A DNA stretch of 64,000 nt from Alteromonas profundi (GCF_010500865.1 NZ_JAAAWN010000002.1:124001-188000), one strand, 5' to 3'. Shown: positions 28,086 to 38,385, counted from the first letter of the stretch. Made by a program: numbers and translations. The notes: generated by a model from the sequence alone, not told the origin.

Positions 28086-31000
28086 TTGTCTGCAACCATC
28101 GCGATTAAACCGCTTTATGAAAAACTCGACCATTGTTTGTTGGCCGATAAATTTAGGCTTAAACGCCGAATTCAGCAGTTGTCTAAGCAGGTGCAGGGCA
28201 AAAAGGAGATTGATGAGAATACGGTAAACAAATATCTTACCCTAGAAGAGCATATTGACGCCTCAGTGGCGAAATGCCAGTGGCGTAGAGAGAACCTGCC
28301 GTCTGTCGATTATCCTGCGCTTCCTGTAAGTGACAAAAAAGACGATATAAAAGAAGCCATTGCAAATAACCAAGTGGTTATAATTGCGGGTGAAACGGGC
28401 TCAGGCAAAACCACGCAAATCCCTAAAATCTGTCTTGAGCTGGGACGTGGGGTTAAAGGTCTCATTGCGCATACACAACCAAGAAGATTAGCTGCGCGAA
28501 GTGTGGCAACGCGAATAGCAGAAGAACTCGATACGCCTTTAGGTGAAAAGGTGGGTTTTAAAATACGCTTCAGCGATCAGGTAAGTGAGCGTAGTTATGT
28601 CAAGCTCATGACCGACGGTATGTTGTTAGCCGAGATGCAGCAAGACAAGTTCTTGAATCAATACGACACCATCATTATTGACGAAGCGCATGAACGCAGC
28701 CTAAATATCGACTTTTTACTTGGCTACTTAACGCAGCTGTTAAGCAAACGACCCGACTTAAAGCTTATTATTACCTCTGCTACGATAGATCCCCAGCGCT
28801 TTTCTCGTCATTTTAACTACGCCCCTATTATCGAAGTAAGCGGGAGAACCTATCCGGTTGAAATTCGTTACCGAGGGGTAGAAGACAAAGAAAATGACCA
28901 AGATCAAAGTGACGCCATTGTAGAGGCCGTAGATGAGCTTATGGGTGAAGCACCTGGCGACATATTGGTGTTTTTAAGTGGTGAGCGGGAAATTAGAGAT
29001 ACTCAAGAGGCTTTGAGCCGCCAGCAATACCGTAACACGGAAATAGTGCCCCTTTACGCTAGGCTTTCAGCTACAGAGCAAAATCGCATATTTCAAACAC
29101 ACAGTGGCCGTAGGATTGTGTTGGCCACTAACGTTGCAGAAACCTCGCTCACTGTTCCTGGTATCAAATACGTTATCGACCCAGGTACAGCGCGAATTTC
29201 TCGCTACAGTGCGCGCAGTAAAGTACAACGTTTGCCTATTGAAGCTATCTCACAAGCCTCGGCAAATCAGCGTGCCGGGCGTTGCGGTCGTGTGTCTGAC
29301 GGTATTTGTATTCGATTGTACAGCGAGGAAGATTATCTAGGGCGGCCGGCGTTTACCGACCCTGAAATTTTACGCACCAACTTAGCCTCAGTAATCTTAC
29401 AGATGTTGGCACTCGGGTTAGGCGATATTGCTGCCTTTCCCTTCGTACAGCCGCCAGATAACCGCAATATCAATGATGGTTTTAGGCTGTTAGAAGAAAT
29501 TCAGGCTATTAAGAAGCAAAAAGGGCGCATGCAACTTACCCCCTTAGGGCGTCAAATTGCAAGGCTCCCTATTGATCCGCGCTATGCCCGTATGGTGGTT
29601 GAAGCACAGCGTACCAATGCGGTGAATGAAGTGATGGTGATCGCTGCCGGTTTATCTATTCAAGATCCTCGCGAGCGGCCCCAAGAGAAGCGCCAGCAGG
29701 CCGACGAAAAACACCGTGAATATGCTGATCCTGATTCCGATTTTATAAGCCTTTTCAATCTATGGAGTGCGTTTCGCGAACAGCAAAATGCGCTTAGCCA
29801 AAACCAGTTGCGTAAGTGGTGTAAAGGCCAGTTTATAAATTATTTGCGCATGCGTGAGTGGCAAGACATCGTTAGTCAGTTGAAAAAATCTATTGCTGAA
29901 TTAGGTTTTGGTATCGTTAAAAATGCAGCCGATTATCAGGCCATTCATGAAGCAATCGCCGCAGGCTTGCTTTCGCATATTGGCTTTAAAGATAAAGAGC
30001 GGGAATATTTAGGTTCTCGTAATACCCGCTTTATGATTTTCCCCGGTTCAGGATTAGCCAAGAAACAACCCAAATGGGTAATGGCGGCGGAATTAGTGGA
30101 AACCTCTAAGTTATTTGCCCGTATGGTGGCGCGCATTGACCCCACATGGATAGAGCCGTTAGCGAAACACGTAACTCAGCAGAGTTATTCAGAGCCCCAT
30201 TGGTCGAAAAAACGAGGGGCTGTTATTGCGTTTGAAAAAGTTACCCTATTTGGTTTACCCATCGTCATGAAAAGGGCGAAAGTGTATAGTCAGATTGACC
30301 CTGTAGTGTGTCACGAATTATTTATTCGTGAAGCCTTAGTAGCGGGTAATACCAAGCTAAATTATACGTTTTTAGAAGAGAATAACGCGCTATTAGCCCA
30401 AGCGGACGAATTTGAACAAAAGACCCGGCGACGGGATTTAATGGTAGATGATGAGGCGCTAGAAAGCTTCTACGCTACGCGCATCCCCGCTGAAGCAAAT
30501 AACGAAGCGGCGTTTAAAAAATGGTTTAAGCAGTACGGTAGTAATGAGGCACTTACCTTTACCGAAGAGGATGTTTATCGTCAGCAGCCAGGCCAAGCTA
30601 TCGAAAATGCGTTCCCCGATGTATGGCGACAGGGCAATATTACCTTACCACTTCAATATCATTTTGAACCTAACGCCGATGATGATGGGGTTACGGTGCT
30701 AATACCTTTACCTGTGCTCAATCAAGTTGAAAGCGTGGGCTTTGACTGGCAGGTGCCAGGTTTACGCCACGAGCTTATAGTGGCGATGATAAAGTCTTTG
30801 CCGAAACGGTTGCGTCGAAACTTTGTCCCAGCCCCCAACTTTGCCGATGCCTGCTTAGCAGATATTAGCGAAACGGATAAAAACGGGCGGCCGGTCGCCC
30901 TGATAGACGCAATAGCAAACAAGCTTCTAAAAATGACAGGCATTCGTGTAGAGCCAGAAGAGTGGAATGTTGCGTTACTTGATAGACATTTGATTATGCA

Positions 31001-31991
31001 CTTTGCGGTGGTAAACGATAACGGAAAAGTGATAGCGCTGAATGACGATTTGCATACGCTTAAACAGCAATGCGCTGGGCAAGTAAAACAAACTTTCGAA
31101 AAGGCGGCTACTCCTGACTTAGAGCGCAGTGATATTGCCCAATGGGACTTTGATAGCTTGCCAAATACGTTTACCCAAAAAGTGGGAGGCTTTGAGGTGC
31201 AAGCGTTCCCGGCTCTTGTGGAACGTGGTGATACCGTGGATATTGTGTTGGTAGATGAACACGAAAAGGCGCAGCAATTACACCGTCAGGGGGTAAATGT
31301 GCTGATCAAAAATGCCATGCCTTCACCGCTAAATTACTTGCAAAGTAAATTACCGAACAAAGCAAAACTTGGCTTATATTTTAACCCATTTGGTCAGATT
31401 AAAGCATTGATAGATGATTGCATTTTCGCTGGTATCGATGCCCTTGTCGCTGACTTTTCAGCCCATAATAAAACCGATATCCGTAGCAAGCAAACCTTTG
31501 AATTATGTGTTGATTACGTACGCGGCAATATTAACGAGAAGGTGCTTGAAATTGCCCAGCAAGTAGAGCAGGGCTTAACCTTAGCCCATCAGTGCCAAAA
31601 ACAAATGAAAGGAAATGTCCCCCTTACCATGATAAATGCGTTGGGTGATTGTAAAGCACATTTGGCCTCGCTCGTCTTTCCTGGTTTTGTTTCTGCTATA
31701 GGTGAGGCCAGATTAAGCGACTGGAACCGGTATATTAAAGGGCTGTTCCGCCGCTTAGAGAAGTTACCTATCGATCCAAATAAAGACAGAATGCACCAAA
31801 TGACAGTAGAAAAAGCGAGTGCAGAGTGGCAAAAAGCCTGTGCCAAGTACCCAAAAGGGAAAGTTCCTGATGCCTTACTTGACGCACGATGGATGATAGA
31901 GGAACTGCGTATTTCTCTATTCGCTCAACAACTCGGCACGGCTTATCCGATTTCTGCAAAACGGATAACAAATTTTTTAGCGGATTTTTGA
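28086..31991 (+). CDS. hrpA: ATP-dependent RNA helicase HrpA (DEAH box)
   Basis: 1301 residues, as in E. coli HrpA (about 1300). DEAH/RHA helicase motifs: Walker A GETGSGKTT (102-110), TQPRRLAARSVA, IIIDEAHERSLN, TSATID, NVAETSLTVPGI and the QRAGRCGR motif VI. The long C-terminal DUF3418-like extension is present. It acts on mRNA/ribosome complexes. The start codon is TTG, with AGGAAG (28075-28080) at ideal spacing. Single gene with its own upstream region. Confidence 0.95.
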   Translation: MSATIAIKPLYEKLDHCLLADKFRLKRRIQQLSKQVQGKKEIDENTVNKYLTLEEHIDASVAKCQWRRENLPSVDYPALPVSDKKDDIKEAIANNQVVIIAGETGSGKTTQIPKICLELGRGVKGLIAHTQPRRLAARSVATRIAEELDTPLGEKVGFKIRFSDQVSERSYVKLMTDGMLLAEMQQDKFLNQYDTIIIDEAHERSLNIDFLLGYLTQLLSKRPDLKLIITSATIDPQRFSRHFNYAPIIEVSGRTYPVEIRYRGVEDKENDQDQSDAIVEAVDELMGEAPGDILVFLSGEREIRDTQEALSRQQYRNTEIVPLYARLSATEQNRIFQTHSGRRIVLATNVAETSLTVPGIKYVIDPGTARISRYSARSKVQRLPIEAISQASANQRAGRCGRVSDGICIRLYSEEDYLGRPAFTDPEILRTNLASVILQMLALGLGDIAAFPFVQPPDNRNINDGFRLLEEIQAIKKQKGRMQLTPLGRQIARLPIDPRYARMVVEAQRTNAVNEVMVIAAGLSIQDPRERPQEKRQQADEKHREYADPDSDFISLFNLWSAFREQQNALSQNQLRKWCKGQFINYLRMREWQDIVSQLKKSIAELGFGIVKNAADYQAIHEAIAAGLLSHIGFKDKEREYLGSRNTRFMIFPGSGLAKKQPKWVMAAELVETSKLFARMVARIDPTWIEPLAKHVTQQSYSEPHWSKKRGAVIAFEKVTLFGLPIVMKRAKVYSQIDPVVCHELFIREALVAGNTKLNYTFLEENNALLAQADEFEQKTRRRDLMVDDEALESFYATRIPAEANNEAAFKKWFKQYGSNEALTFTEEDVYRQQPGQAIENAFPDVWRQGNITLPLQYHFEPNADDDGVTVLIPLPVLNQVESVGFDWQVPGLRHELIVAMIKSLPKRLRRNFVPAPNFADACLADISETDKNGRPVALIDAIANKLLKMTGIRVEPEEWNVALLDRHLIMHFAVVNDNGKVIALNDDLHTLKQQCAGQVKQTFEKAATPDLERSDIAQWDFDSLPNTFTQKVGGFEVQAFPALVERGDTVDIVLVDEHEKAQQLHRQGVNVLIKNAMPSPLNYLQSKLPNKAKLGLYFNPFGQIKALIDDCIFAGIDALVADFSAHNKTDIRSKQTFELCVDYVRGNINEKVLEIAQQVEQGLTLAHQCQKQMKGNVPLTMINALGDCKAHLASLVFPGFVSAIGEARLSDWNRYIKGLFRRLEKLPIDPNKDRMHQMTVEKASAEWQKACAKYPKGKVPDALLDARWMIEELRISLFAQQLGTAYPISAKRITNFLADF

Positions 31992-32154
31992 CCCAGATAA
32001 CTCTATGAATACAAGTAGCTTTATGGCTACAGGCTAATGAAAATGCCGGAATTGCTAGTGAATAGTTAGCCCCCTTGATTGACAATGGCATCCCATCGCC
32101 CTATAACAATGAAAGCGATTGTGGTTTTACAGTGAAGTAGCAGGAGAAGTAGAG

Positions 32155-32457
32155 ATGTTGGGATACGACGATAAGCGCAATTTTTTCCGAATGATGGTTA
32201 ATTCGCCTTGTCAGATACAGGTGACGGACGACGAGTCTAGTCGTACTATGCAGGCCATGTGTAAAGATATAAGTGCGACGGGAATGTCGTTAGAAGTAGA
32301 CGAACCTTCCATTGAGATTGGTACTCAGGTAAACGTTTCAATCGACTCACCAAGCTCTCAGGTACCTTCGTTATCTGCTATTGCTACGGTTGTTCGGTGT
32401 GTGCCAGAATCTGACGCTAATTGTATTATCGGGGTAGAAATCTCTGAAATGAAGTAG
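32155..32457 (+). CDS. PilZ-domain c-di-GMP-binding protein
   Basis: 100 residues from ATG 32155, a stand-alone PilZ domain. Both c-di-GMP contacts are seen: RNFFR (8-12, RxxxR) and DISATG (38-43, D/NxSxxG). AGGAG (32142-32146) precedes ATG 32155; the longer frame from 32119 would include that site as coding and is rejected. It would act as a cytoplasmic c-di-GMP receptor, and its partner is unknown. Confidence 0.88.
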   Translation: MLGYDDKRNFFRMMVNSPCQIQVTDDESSRTMQAMCKDISATGMSLEVDEPSIEIGTQVNVSIDSPSSQVPSLSAIATVVRCVPESDANCIIGVEISEMK

Positions 32458-32470
32458 CGGTATTGAGATA

Positions 32471-32494
32471 AAGCGGTATAGCCCCATACCGCTT
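32471..32494. terminator. Hairpin after PilZ gene
   Basis: AAGCGGTAT (32471-32479), loop AGCCCC, ATACCGCTT (32486-32494): a nine-base perfect stem 13 bases after the stop. There is no T-tract, so it may be a transcript-end stabiliser or a weak terminator. Confidence 0.55.
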
Positions 32495-32552
32495 CATCGA
32501 GAAAATTAATCACCCTCATTGAAAAAAAACATTGTCTTTTTACCTCGTTATT

Positions 32553-32571
32553 GATAATAATTCTCATTATC
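32553..32571. promoter_or_regulatory. Fur-box-like site upstream of DUF2061 gene
   Basis: GATAATAATTCTCATTATC matches 16 of 19 positions of the classical Fur consensus GATAATGATAATCATTATC. It lies 26 bases upstream of the DUF2061 start, where repressor binding would block transcription. Confidence 0.7.
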
Positions 32572-32597
32572 GTTTTTGAGTTATTGGAAGAGAGATC

Positions 32598-32819
32598 ATG
32601 AAAAAGACAATTACCTTCGCAGTTATGCACTTTTCTGTAGCCTTTACTGTGGCCTATCTGCTTACCGGTAGCTTAGTAGTAGGTGGCGCGGTAGCCCTTG
32701 TAGAGCCCGCTATAAACACGGTGGCATTTTATTTCCACGAACTAATATGGAAAAAGCTAGAAGCGCGCAAGGAAAATGAAGCGCCTACTGCAGGGCAGGA
32801 AATGGCGCTTCTGTCTTAG
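32598..32819 (+). CDS. DUF2061 small membrane protein
   Basis: 73 residues. The DUF2061 pattern is visible: HFSVAFTVAYLLTGSLVVGG in part, then EPAINTVAFYFHELIWKK. Two hydrophobic segments (about 5-22 and 26-44) are followed by a charged tail. The family's function is not known to me. A GAGAG ribosome-binding site precedes the ATG, and a Fur-box-like palindrome is immediately upstream, suggesting iron-responsive expression. Confidence 0.85.
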   Translation: MKKTITFAVMHFSVAFTVAYLLTGSLVVGGAVALVEPAINTVAFYFHELIWKKLEARKENEAPTAGQEMALLS

Positions 32820-32846
32820 CGTTAAAGAGGGGGATACCTAAAAAGG

Positions 32847-34037
32847 CTAATCGGTTACTTCGCAAATAAGCCCTTTCAGATAGTAGCCTTCGGGGTAGCT
32901 GCCGATAATTGGGTGATCTGACGCTTGGCTTAGTCGCCCAATAATTTTAATGGTTCTTTTGGCATCAAGTGCTGCATCGGCGACTATCTTTTGGAATAAA
33001 TCGGCAGGCATAAGGCCAGAACAGCTAAAGGTAAGTAGCAAGCCCCCTGACTTAACAGCATGAATGCCGTACATGTTAATGTCTTTATAGCCCCGAGAAG
33101 CGCGATTTAATGAGGCTTTGCTGTCAACAAATTTAGGTGGGTCGAGAATGACCATATCAAATTGCTGGCGGTCGTCGTGGTAGGCACGTAGTGCTTTAAA
33201 TACATCTTTATTTACGTAATGGCTCTTGCTTTCATCAAGCCCATTTAGCTGAATATGGTGTTTTGCTAAATCAAGGGCGGGTTGAGATACATCGACATTG
33301 GTGACGGATGCTGCGCCTCCGGCAAGGGCATAGCAAGAAAATGTGCCCGTGTAGCTAAAGCAATTAAGCACGTGGGCATCTTTGGCGAAATGCCCTGCAG
33401 CCGCTCGGCTATCTCTTTGGTCGAGGTAAAAACCGGTTTTATGGCCATTTACTATATCTACCACAATGGATAAGCCGTTTTCTTTTATTGTCACCTGGCT
33501 TGGAGGGTCACCCGCTAAAACGCCGGTAACGGGTTCTAACCCCTCTTTTTTACGTACATCGACGTCGCTGCGTTCATAGACGTGAGTACCGGGCAGCAAT
33601 TTAGTAATTGCCCAAACAATTTTACTTCGATGCTTTTCTGCGCCTGCGCTTAACAACTGTACAACGGCCACATTGTCGTATAAGTCGATAGTTACGCCGG
33701 GTAAGCCATCGCTTTCCGACGCCACCCAGCGAAACGCATTCGTTTGCTGCGGATCAAATAACCGTTGGCGTAGGGCAAGGGCCGAGGCCATTTTGCGCAG
33801 GAAAAAACCGTTATCTATACTTTCTTCTTTTTCAAATGTCCAAATACGAACACGCATTTGAGATTCAGGCGAATACGCCCCTCTACCTAGCCAGTCGCCC
33901 TTATCGTCTATCACATCCACAGTATCACCACTTTTGGCTCTACCTTTTACTTCGGCGATAGTACTGGCGAACACCCAGGGGTGTCGACGGCGAAGTGATT
34001 TGTCACGATTACTATTTAAAACGACTTGTGCTGACAT
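32847..34037 (-). CDS. rlmI: 23S rRNA (cytosine1962-C5)-methyltransferase RlmI
   Basis: 396 residues, identical in length to E. coli RlmI. An N-terminal PUA domain (about 1-80; [25 protein letters not shown]) is followed by a SAM-dependent methyltransferase Rossmann fold with [19 protein letters not shown] in part, the DPPKFVDSK motif, and LTFSCSGLM containing the catalytic cysteine. It modifies 23S rRNA. Single gene; a terminator-like hairpin lies 96 bases upstream of its start. Confidence 0.92.
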   Translation of the reverse strand: MSAQVVLNSNRDKSLRRRHPWVFASTIAEVKGRAKSGDTVDVIDDKGDWLGRGAYSPESQMRVRIWTFEKEESIDNGFFLRKMASALALRQRLFDPQQTNAFRWVASESDGLPGVTIDLYDNVAVVQLLSAGAEKHRSKIVWAITKLLPGTHVYERSDVDVRKKEGLEPVTGVLAGDPPSQVTIKENGLSIVVDIVNGHKTGFYLDQRDSRAAAGHFAKDAHVLNCFSYTGTFSCYALAGGAASVTNVDVSQPALDLAKHHIQLNGLDESKSHYVNKDVFKALRAYHDDRQQFDMVILDPPKFVDSKASLNRASRGYKDINMYGIHAVKSGGLLLTFSCSGLMPADLFQKIVADAALDAKRTIKIIGRLSQASDHPIIGSYPEGYYLKGLICEVTD

Positions 34038-34132
34038 GAGGTACTCTGTATCTGGGAAATTTGTGTAAAAAGGCCGTATTCGGTTAGGGTAGTGGTTTTT
34101 GTTAACGTCTAGGCAATTAAAAACTCAACGTA

Positions 34133-34163
34133 AAAAGCGAATTCGAGAAATTAATTCGCTTTT
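34133..34163. terminator. Orphan terminator-like hairpin in a divergent intergenic region
   Basis: AAAAGCGAATT (34133-34143), nine-base loop, AATTCGCTTTT (34153-34163): an 11-base perfect stem with A-tract and T-tract. Neither neighbour ends here: rlmI starts at 34037 going left and the quinone oxidoreductase starts at 34413 going right. The rest of the 375-base gap carries another 9-base inverted repeat (CGTATGCTA 34264-34272 / TAGCATACG 34327-34335) and no gene I can support. Confidence 0.6.
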
Positions 34164-34412
34164 GCAGTGGGTAAAGTATAACGACTATTGCAGGGCGATG
34201 CGAACCTTTGGCTTTTGAATGCCTCGAAAAATATGAAAAAATGCCCCTAATTAACGCTCTCATCGTATGCTATTTATGTGAGTAAAAGAAAAACTTATTT
34301 GTACAATAATAGGCACTAGTTTGGCTTAGCATACGGCGTTTATGTACCAACCAGATAAAAGCGATAGTAGGCCTGTAGCCATGTTGAAAAAGTGTAACAC
34401 AAAGGAATATTA

Positions 34413-35393
34413 ATGCGATTTGTAGACTTCACAGAAGGGTGTAAACCCACAGAGCTCGTTATTGCGCAAACGTCGTCTCCCCAACTTACACAAGGCAAAG
34501 TGTTAGTTAAAGTTCATGCCTTTGGTGTAAACCGGGCCGATACCTTGCAAAGGCAAGGGCATTATCCTGCGCCTGCAGGAGAAAGTGAAATTCTTGGTCT
34601 TGAAATGGCGGGAGAAGTAATTGGTGTTGCCGAGGATGTTTCCCAATGGCAGGTGGGCGACCGTGTGTTTGGGCTGGTAGCGGGAGGTGGCTATGCAGAA
34701 GAAGTTGCCGTATTAGCCTCGCATTTAATGGCTATCCCCGATAGTTTAAGCGACACAGAAGCGGCGGGTCTCGCCGAGGTGTTTCTTACTGCATTTCAGT
34801 GTTTACGTACCATAAGCCACGTAAAACCGGCGCAGCGTGTATTACTTCATGGCGGAGCGAGCGGTGTCGGCCTTGCAGCAACCCAACTATGTCGCTATTG
34901 GGGGGTAGAGGCGGCGGTGACAGCGTCAAGTGAAGCAAAGCTAGATTACTGTGCCCAACAAGGGGCGAAACTGGGGATCAATTATCGTCACCAAGATTTT
35001 GCTGAGGAAGTAAAACAAGCATGGCCAGAAGGCGTGGATATGGTACTTGATATGGTGGGCGGAGATTATCTTAATCGGAATTTAAAGGTACTCAAACAAG
35101 ACGGCATAGTGGTGTACTTAGCCATGCTAGCAGGGCGCTACGCAGATAAACTTGACATGGCTTTACTGATTGGAAAGCGAGCGACTATTCAAGGTACTAC
35201 GTTGCGTAGCCGTAGTGATGCGTATAAAAGCACGTTAATTGAAGACTTTGCCACCACATGTTTGCCTGCTTTTGCACGTGGTGAACTGAAGGTCAATATT
35301 GATACGGTTTATACTATTGACGAGGTGGCACAATCCCATGCGCGGTTAGAAGCTAACGACACACAAGGAAAGATAGTCGTTACTTGGCGCTAG
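34413..35393 (+). CDS. NAD(P)H-quinone oxidoreductase, PIG3-like zinc-free alcohol dehydrogenase family
   Basis: 326 residues of the medium-chain dehydrogenase family. GroES-like N-terminal domain ([21 protein letters not shown] in part) and Rossmann nucleotide-binding segment [16 protein letters not shown]. There are no zinc ligands. It resembles the PIG3/quinone-reductase subgroup. AAAGGA precedes the ATG. Its stop codon overlaps the stop of the convergent rnhA: the palindrome CTAG serves both. Confidence 0.88.
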   Translation: MRFVDFTEGCKPTELVIAQTSSPQLTQGKVLVKVHAFGVNRADTLQRQGHYPAPAGESEILGLEMAGEVIGVAEDVSQWQVGDRVFGLVAGGGYAEEVAVLASHLMAIPDSLSDTEAAGLAEVFLTAFQCLRTISHVKPAQRVLLHGGASGVGLAATQLCRYWGVEAAVTASSEAKLDYCAQQGAKLGINYRHQDFAEEVKQAWPEGVDMVLDMVGGDYLNRNLKVLKQDGIVVYLAMLAGRYADKLDMALLIGKRATIQGTTLRSRSDAYKSTLIEDFATTCLPAFARGELKVNIDTVYTIDEVAQSHARLEANDTQGKIVVTWR

Positions 35394-35860
35394 CTCTCTT
35401 TAAAGCCCTCATCCACCGTTTTAGGTTTTGCCTCAGCGGCGGTACGGGCTAATTCATCACAGCGTTCGTTCTCTGGGTGGCCTGAATGGCCTTTCACCCA
35501 GTGCCATTGCACTTGATGGGCTTTAACAGCTTCGTCTAGCCGTCGCCATAAGTCAGCGTTTTTCACGGGTTTTTTACTGGCCGTGCGCCAGCCATTTTTG
35601 CGCCAATTATGGATCCACTGGTTGATGCCGTTCTTTACGTATTGGCTATCTGTGGTTAAATCAACCTGGCAGGACTCAGTTAAACTATTTAATGCTTCGA
35701 TAGGCGCAAGTAGTTCCATACGATTATTGGTGGTATGGGCGAAACCACCACTAAGTTCTTTTCGGTGACCTTTGTAAATTAACACTGCACCATACCCGCC
35801 AGGACCTGGATTTCCTAAACATGATCCATCGGTATATATTTGTATGGTTTTCTTAGACAC
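35390..35860 (-). CDS. rnhA: Ribonuclease HI
   Basis: 156 residues, the family's usual length. It degrades RNA in RNA-DNA hybrids. The catalytic carboxylates are visible in [40 protein letters not shown] and [16 protein letters not shown]. It is divergent from dnaQ, a pairing conserved in gammaproteobacteria, and convergent with the quinone oxidoreductase gene. Confidence 0.96.
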   Translation of the reverse strand: MSKKTIQIYTDGSCLGNPGPGGYGAVLIYKGHRKELSGGFAHTTNNRMELLAPIEALNSLTESCQVDLTTDSQYVKNGINQWIHNWRKNGWRTASKKPVKNADLWRRLDEAVKAHQVQWHWVKGHSGHPENERCDELARTAAEAKPKTVDEGFKES

Positions 35861-35961
35861 TACCTATCCTTAATTAATTTTATACTTGAACCGCTTTTCT
35901 CTTAGCCTAGGGCGAAGGGGTTGATATACTACCAAAAAACAGCCGCAACAGCAGGAGTATC

Positions 35962-36681
35962 ATGCGTCAGATTGTTTTAGATACAGAAACTACCGGTATC
36001 GATCCTAAAGAAGGCCATCGAATCATCGAGATAGGGTGTGTAGAAGTGGTCAACCGAAAACTTACCGGCAACCACTTCCATGTTTATATCAATCCGGGCC
36101 GCCAGATAGAGCAAGAGGCGATTGAAGTACACGGCATTACCAATGAGTTCTTACAAGATAAGCCTATTTTCGCCGATGTCGCGCAAGATTTCGTCAACTT
36201 TATTCGGGGTGCACAACTGGTTATTCATAACGCGCCATTCGATGTGGGCTTTATGGATCACGAATTTGCCATGAATGCGTCTACGTCGTCTGTGGTTACT
36301 AAGAATATGTGTGACGTTCTTGATACTTTGGTGCTAGCGCGCCAAATGCACCCAGGGCAGAAAAATAACCTAGATGCGTTGTGTAAACGCTATGGTATAG
36401 ATAACAGTCACCGTGAATTACACGGCGCTTTGCTCGATGCAGAAATTCTCGCCGATGTTTATTTGTTGATGACAGGTGGTCAGACTAAATTAAAGTTGGC
36501 CTCAAGCGGCAGTACCGACGCCGACGCAAATGCAGTAAGACCTATTCAGCGTACCATAAATAAATTAAAGGTTATCAAAGCTACCGCCGATGAATTACAA
36601 CAACATGAGGCCCGTTTGGATATTGTGCAAAATGCAGGGGGCACGTGTTTATGGCGGGCAGATAACAGCGATGCCTCTTAA
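35962..36681 (+). CDS. dnaQ: DNA polymerase III epsilon subunit (proofreading exonuclease)
   Basis: 239 residues. 3'-5' exonuclease of the replicative polymerase. DEDDh motifs: VLDTETTGIDP, HNAPFDVGFMDHEF, and HGALLDAEILADVY, the last holding the histidine and aspartate. The C-terminal tail (about 180-239) would bind the alpha subunit. Good AGGAG before the ATG. It is divergent from rnhA across 101 bases, which must hold both promoters, and is followed 19 bases later by the TIGR03503-type gene. Confidence 0.95.
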   Translation: MRQIVLDTETTGIDPKEGHRIIEIGCVEVVNRKLTGNHFHVYINPGRQIEQEAIEVHGITNEFLQDKPIFADVAQDFVNFIRGAQLVIHNAPFDVGFMDHEFAMNASTSSVVTKNMCDVLDTLVLARQMHPGQKNNLDALCKRYGIDNSHRELHGALLDAEILADVYLLMTGGQTKLKLASSGSTDADANAVRPIQRTINKLKVIKATADELQQHEARLDIVQNAGGTCLWRADNSDAS

Positions 36682-36700
36682 AAAATAATCAACGGGAGTA

Positions 36701-38233
36701 ATGTGCGTGAAGGGGAAGGGAATAGTGTGGTTTTTAGCCTATATCATGGTGCTGTTAGCCGCGCCCGTTACTGCTCAAACGTCGGCGGAGAATAATCAGC
36801 CGCCTGCAACGTCTTCGCCGCAAGCGGAATCAGAGCCTTCAGCGGAATCAGAGCTTTCAGCGCGATCAGAACCTTCAGCGTCGCCACTCACCGAGTTAGG
36901 CGATGCGTATGAGAACTCTATAAAGCTACTGCAAAACCGTTTTCGCGTAGATTATAACGTCAAAGAACTTACCATGGTGTTCTTTCGCGAATACGGCTCC
37001 TCACCTGTGGTGTTAGTGCGCCCCGATGGTTCCAAAATATTTCAGGGCCGCCACAACGAAGAAAAGGTTGAATGGCACGATGATGCAACCTACGACATGG
37101 TGAGGATTAAAAACCCTATGCCAGGGCCTTGGCAAGCGGTGGGGCAGGTTCTCCCCGAAAGTCGGTTGATGGTGGTTTCAGATTTACAGCTTATTGCTGA
37201 GCCGCTTCCTACAACGCTTTTTTCTGGTGAAATTCTCAAGTCGTCGGCTTATCTTACCAACGGCAACGAGGCTATAGACATCAACCTATTTAGTGATGTT
37301 GTTGACCTACGTATCGATTTTATTAGCACCAACGATTCAAACTTCGATAATTTCGGCACGCCTGATCAAGAAATTGCCCGTTTTGAAGACAATGGCCGGG
37401 GAATGGACGAACAGCCCTATGATGGCGTTTTCACCGGCCAGTTCAATTTAAATATAGCACCAGGAGAATGGTTGCCAGTATTTAGTGTGACGACACCCTT
37501 GTTTAGCCGGGAGCAACGAGGCGACCCTATTATTCTTCATCCTAACCCAGTGACGATTTCTGCAGAGGTAGATGGCGGTGGAGAGGGCTACCATAAGATA
37601 ACCATTGACGTTGACCGTGAACTTGTGGACATTAATTCCCTCATCGTAGACGGGAAAATACGGTTTCCCAATACAGACGTGCAGAATTTTTCTATTACCG
37701 AAAGTACAAGTGACGCGAGAGAACATTTGATTGTTGCCTATGAGGAAGGCGTGTATCGGGTAAAACTTACCGCGTATGGTACAACGATGGACGGGCGCGA
37801 CTTTATTTTAGATGTTCCAGAGTTTAACTTTGTCGCCACGGCGCCAGAGCCTGAAGTTATTGACCCGCTTATAAACGGTGAAGACCCCATTGTTGATGGC
37901 AGCGAACCTACCTTACGCTTTGGTGTAGACGGTGAAAACGCCGCTTCGAAGCCAGGTTTTAGTGATACTGATGTGGGCGAAACGAAGCGACAAGAGGCAA
38001 TAGATGCAGATACCTTCACCACAATACTTATTGTGGCAAACGGTAGTATTTTACTTTTAGGCCTTATAGCTGCGGTTATCATTATTGTAATGCGCAAAAA
38101 ACGCGCGATATCGCTAAAGACAGCACCTACGCCAACTAAGCGGCCCAAAAAAGCCATCACAGAAGAAGACTTGTCTTTAGACAATGAACCAAGTGGTTTG
38201 AAAAAGTGGCTTAGCGTGTTTAAAAAGAAGTGA
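36701..38233 (+). CDS. TIGR03503-family membrane protein
   Basis: 510 residues. Signal peptide (VWFLAYIMVLLAAPVTAQ), a low-complexity linker with repeated SEPSA/SELSA units (about 40-62), a large periplasmic beta-rich region, then one membrane helix (about 445-465, ILIVANGSILLLGLIAAVII) and a short basic cytoplasmic tail ending KKWLSVFKKK. The protein and its place after dnaQ fit the TIGR03503 family of Alteromonadales/Vibrionales, whose function is unknown. ATG at 36701 is only two bases from GGGAG; the in-frame GTG at 36707 has better spacing and may be the true start. Confidence 0.78.
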   Translation: MCVKGKGIVWFLAYIMVLLAAPVTAQTSAENNQPPATSSPQAESEPSAESELSARSEPSASPLTELGDAYENSIKLLQNRFRVDYNVKELTMVFFREYGSSPVVLVRPDGSKIFQGRHNEEKVEWHDDATYDMVRIKNPMPGPWQAVGQVLPESRLMVVSDLQLIAEPLPTTLFSGEILKSSAYLTNGNEAIDINLFSDVVDLRIDFISTNDSNFDNFGTPDQEIARFEDNGRGMDEQPYDGVFTGQFNLNIAPGEWLPVFSVTTPLFSREQRGDPIILHPNPVTISAEVDGGGEGYHKITIDVDRELVDINSLIVDGKIRFPNTDVQNFSITESTSDAREHLIVAYEEGVYRVKLTAYGTTMDGRDFILDVPEFNFVATAPEPEVIDPLINGEDPIVDGSEPTLRFGVDGENAASKPGFSDTDVGETKRQEAIDADTFTTILIVANGSILLLGLIAAVIIIVMRKKRAISLKTAPTPTKRPKKAITEEDLSLDNEPSGLKKWLSVFKKK

Positions 38234-38356
38234 GCGAGAGTTAATCGTAGCGCCAGCAATATGATGCTTTGTTGTTCACTACTGAATTTTATTTCGTCAT
38301 TATGTTTATTTAACAGCCAAACAGTGCGCAGATGACAATTTTATTAATAAAAAGCG

Positions 38357-38385
38357 TTGACTCCACATTGGGGAATACGTATTAT
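38357..38385 (+). promoter_or_regulatory. Promoter of the tRNA-Asp operon
   Basis: TTGACT (38357-38362), exactly 17 bases, TATTAT (38380-38385), followed by a GC-rich discriminator CTGCGCCGC typical of stringently controlled stable-RNA promoters. The first tRNA begins about 58 bases after the predicted start site. Confidence 0.8.

Noticed and set aside
32011-32030. GTAGC/GCTAC hairpin after hrpA as terminator
   Set aside because: Only a five-base stem and no T-tract.
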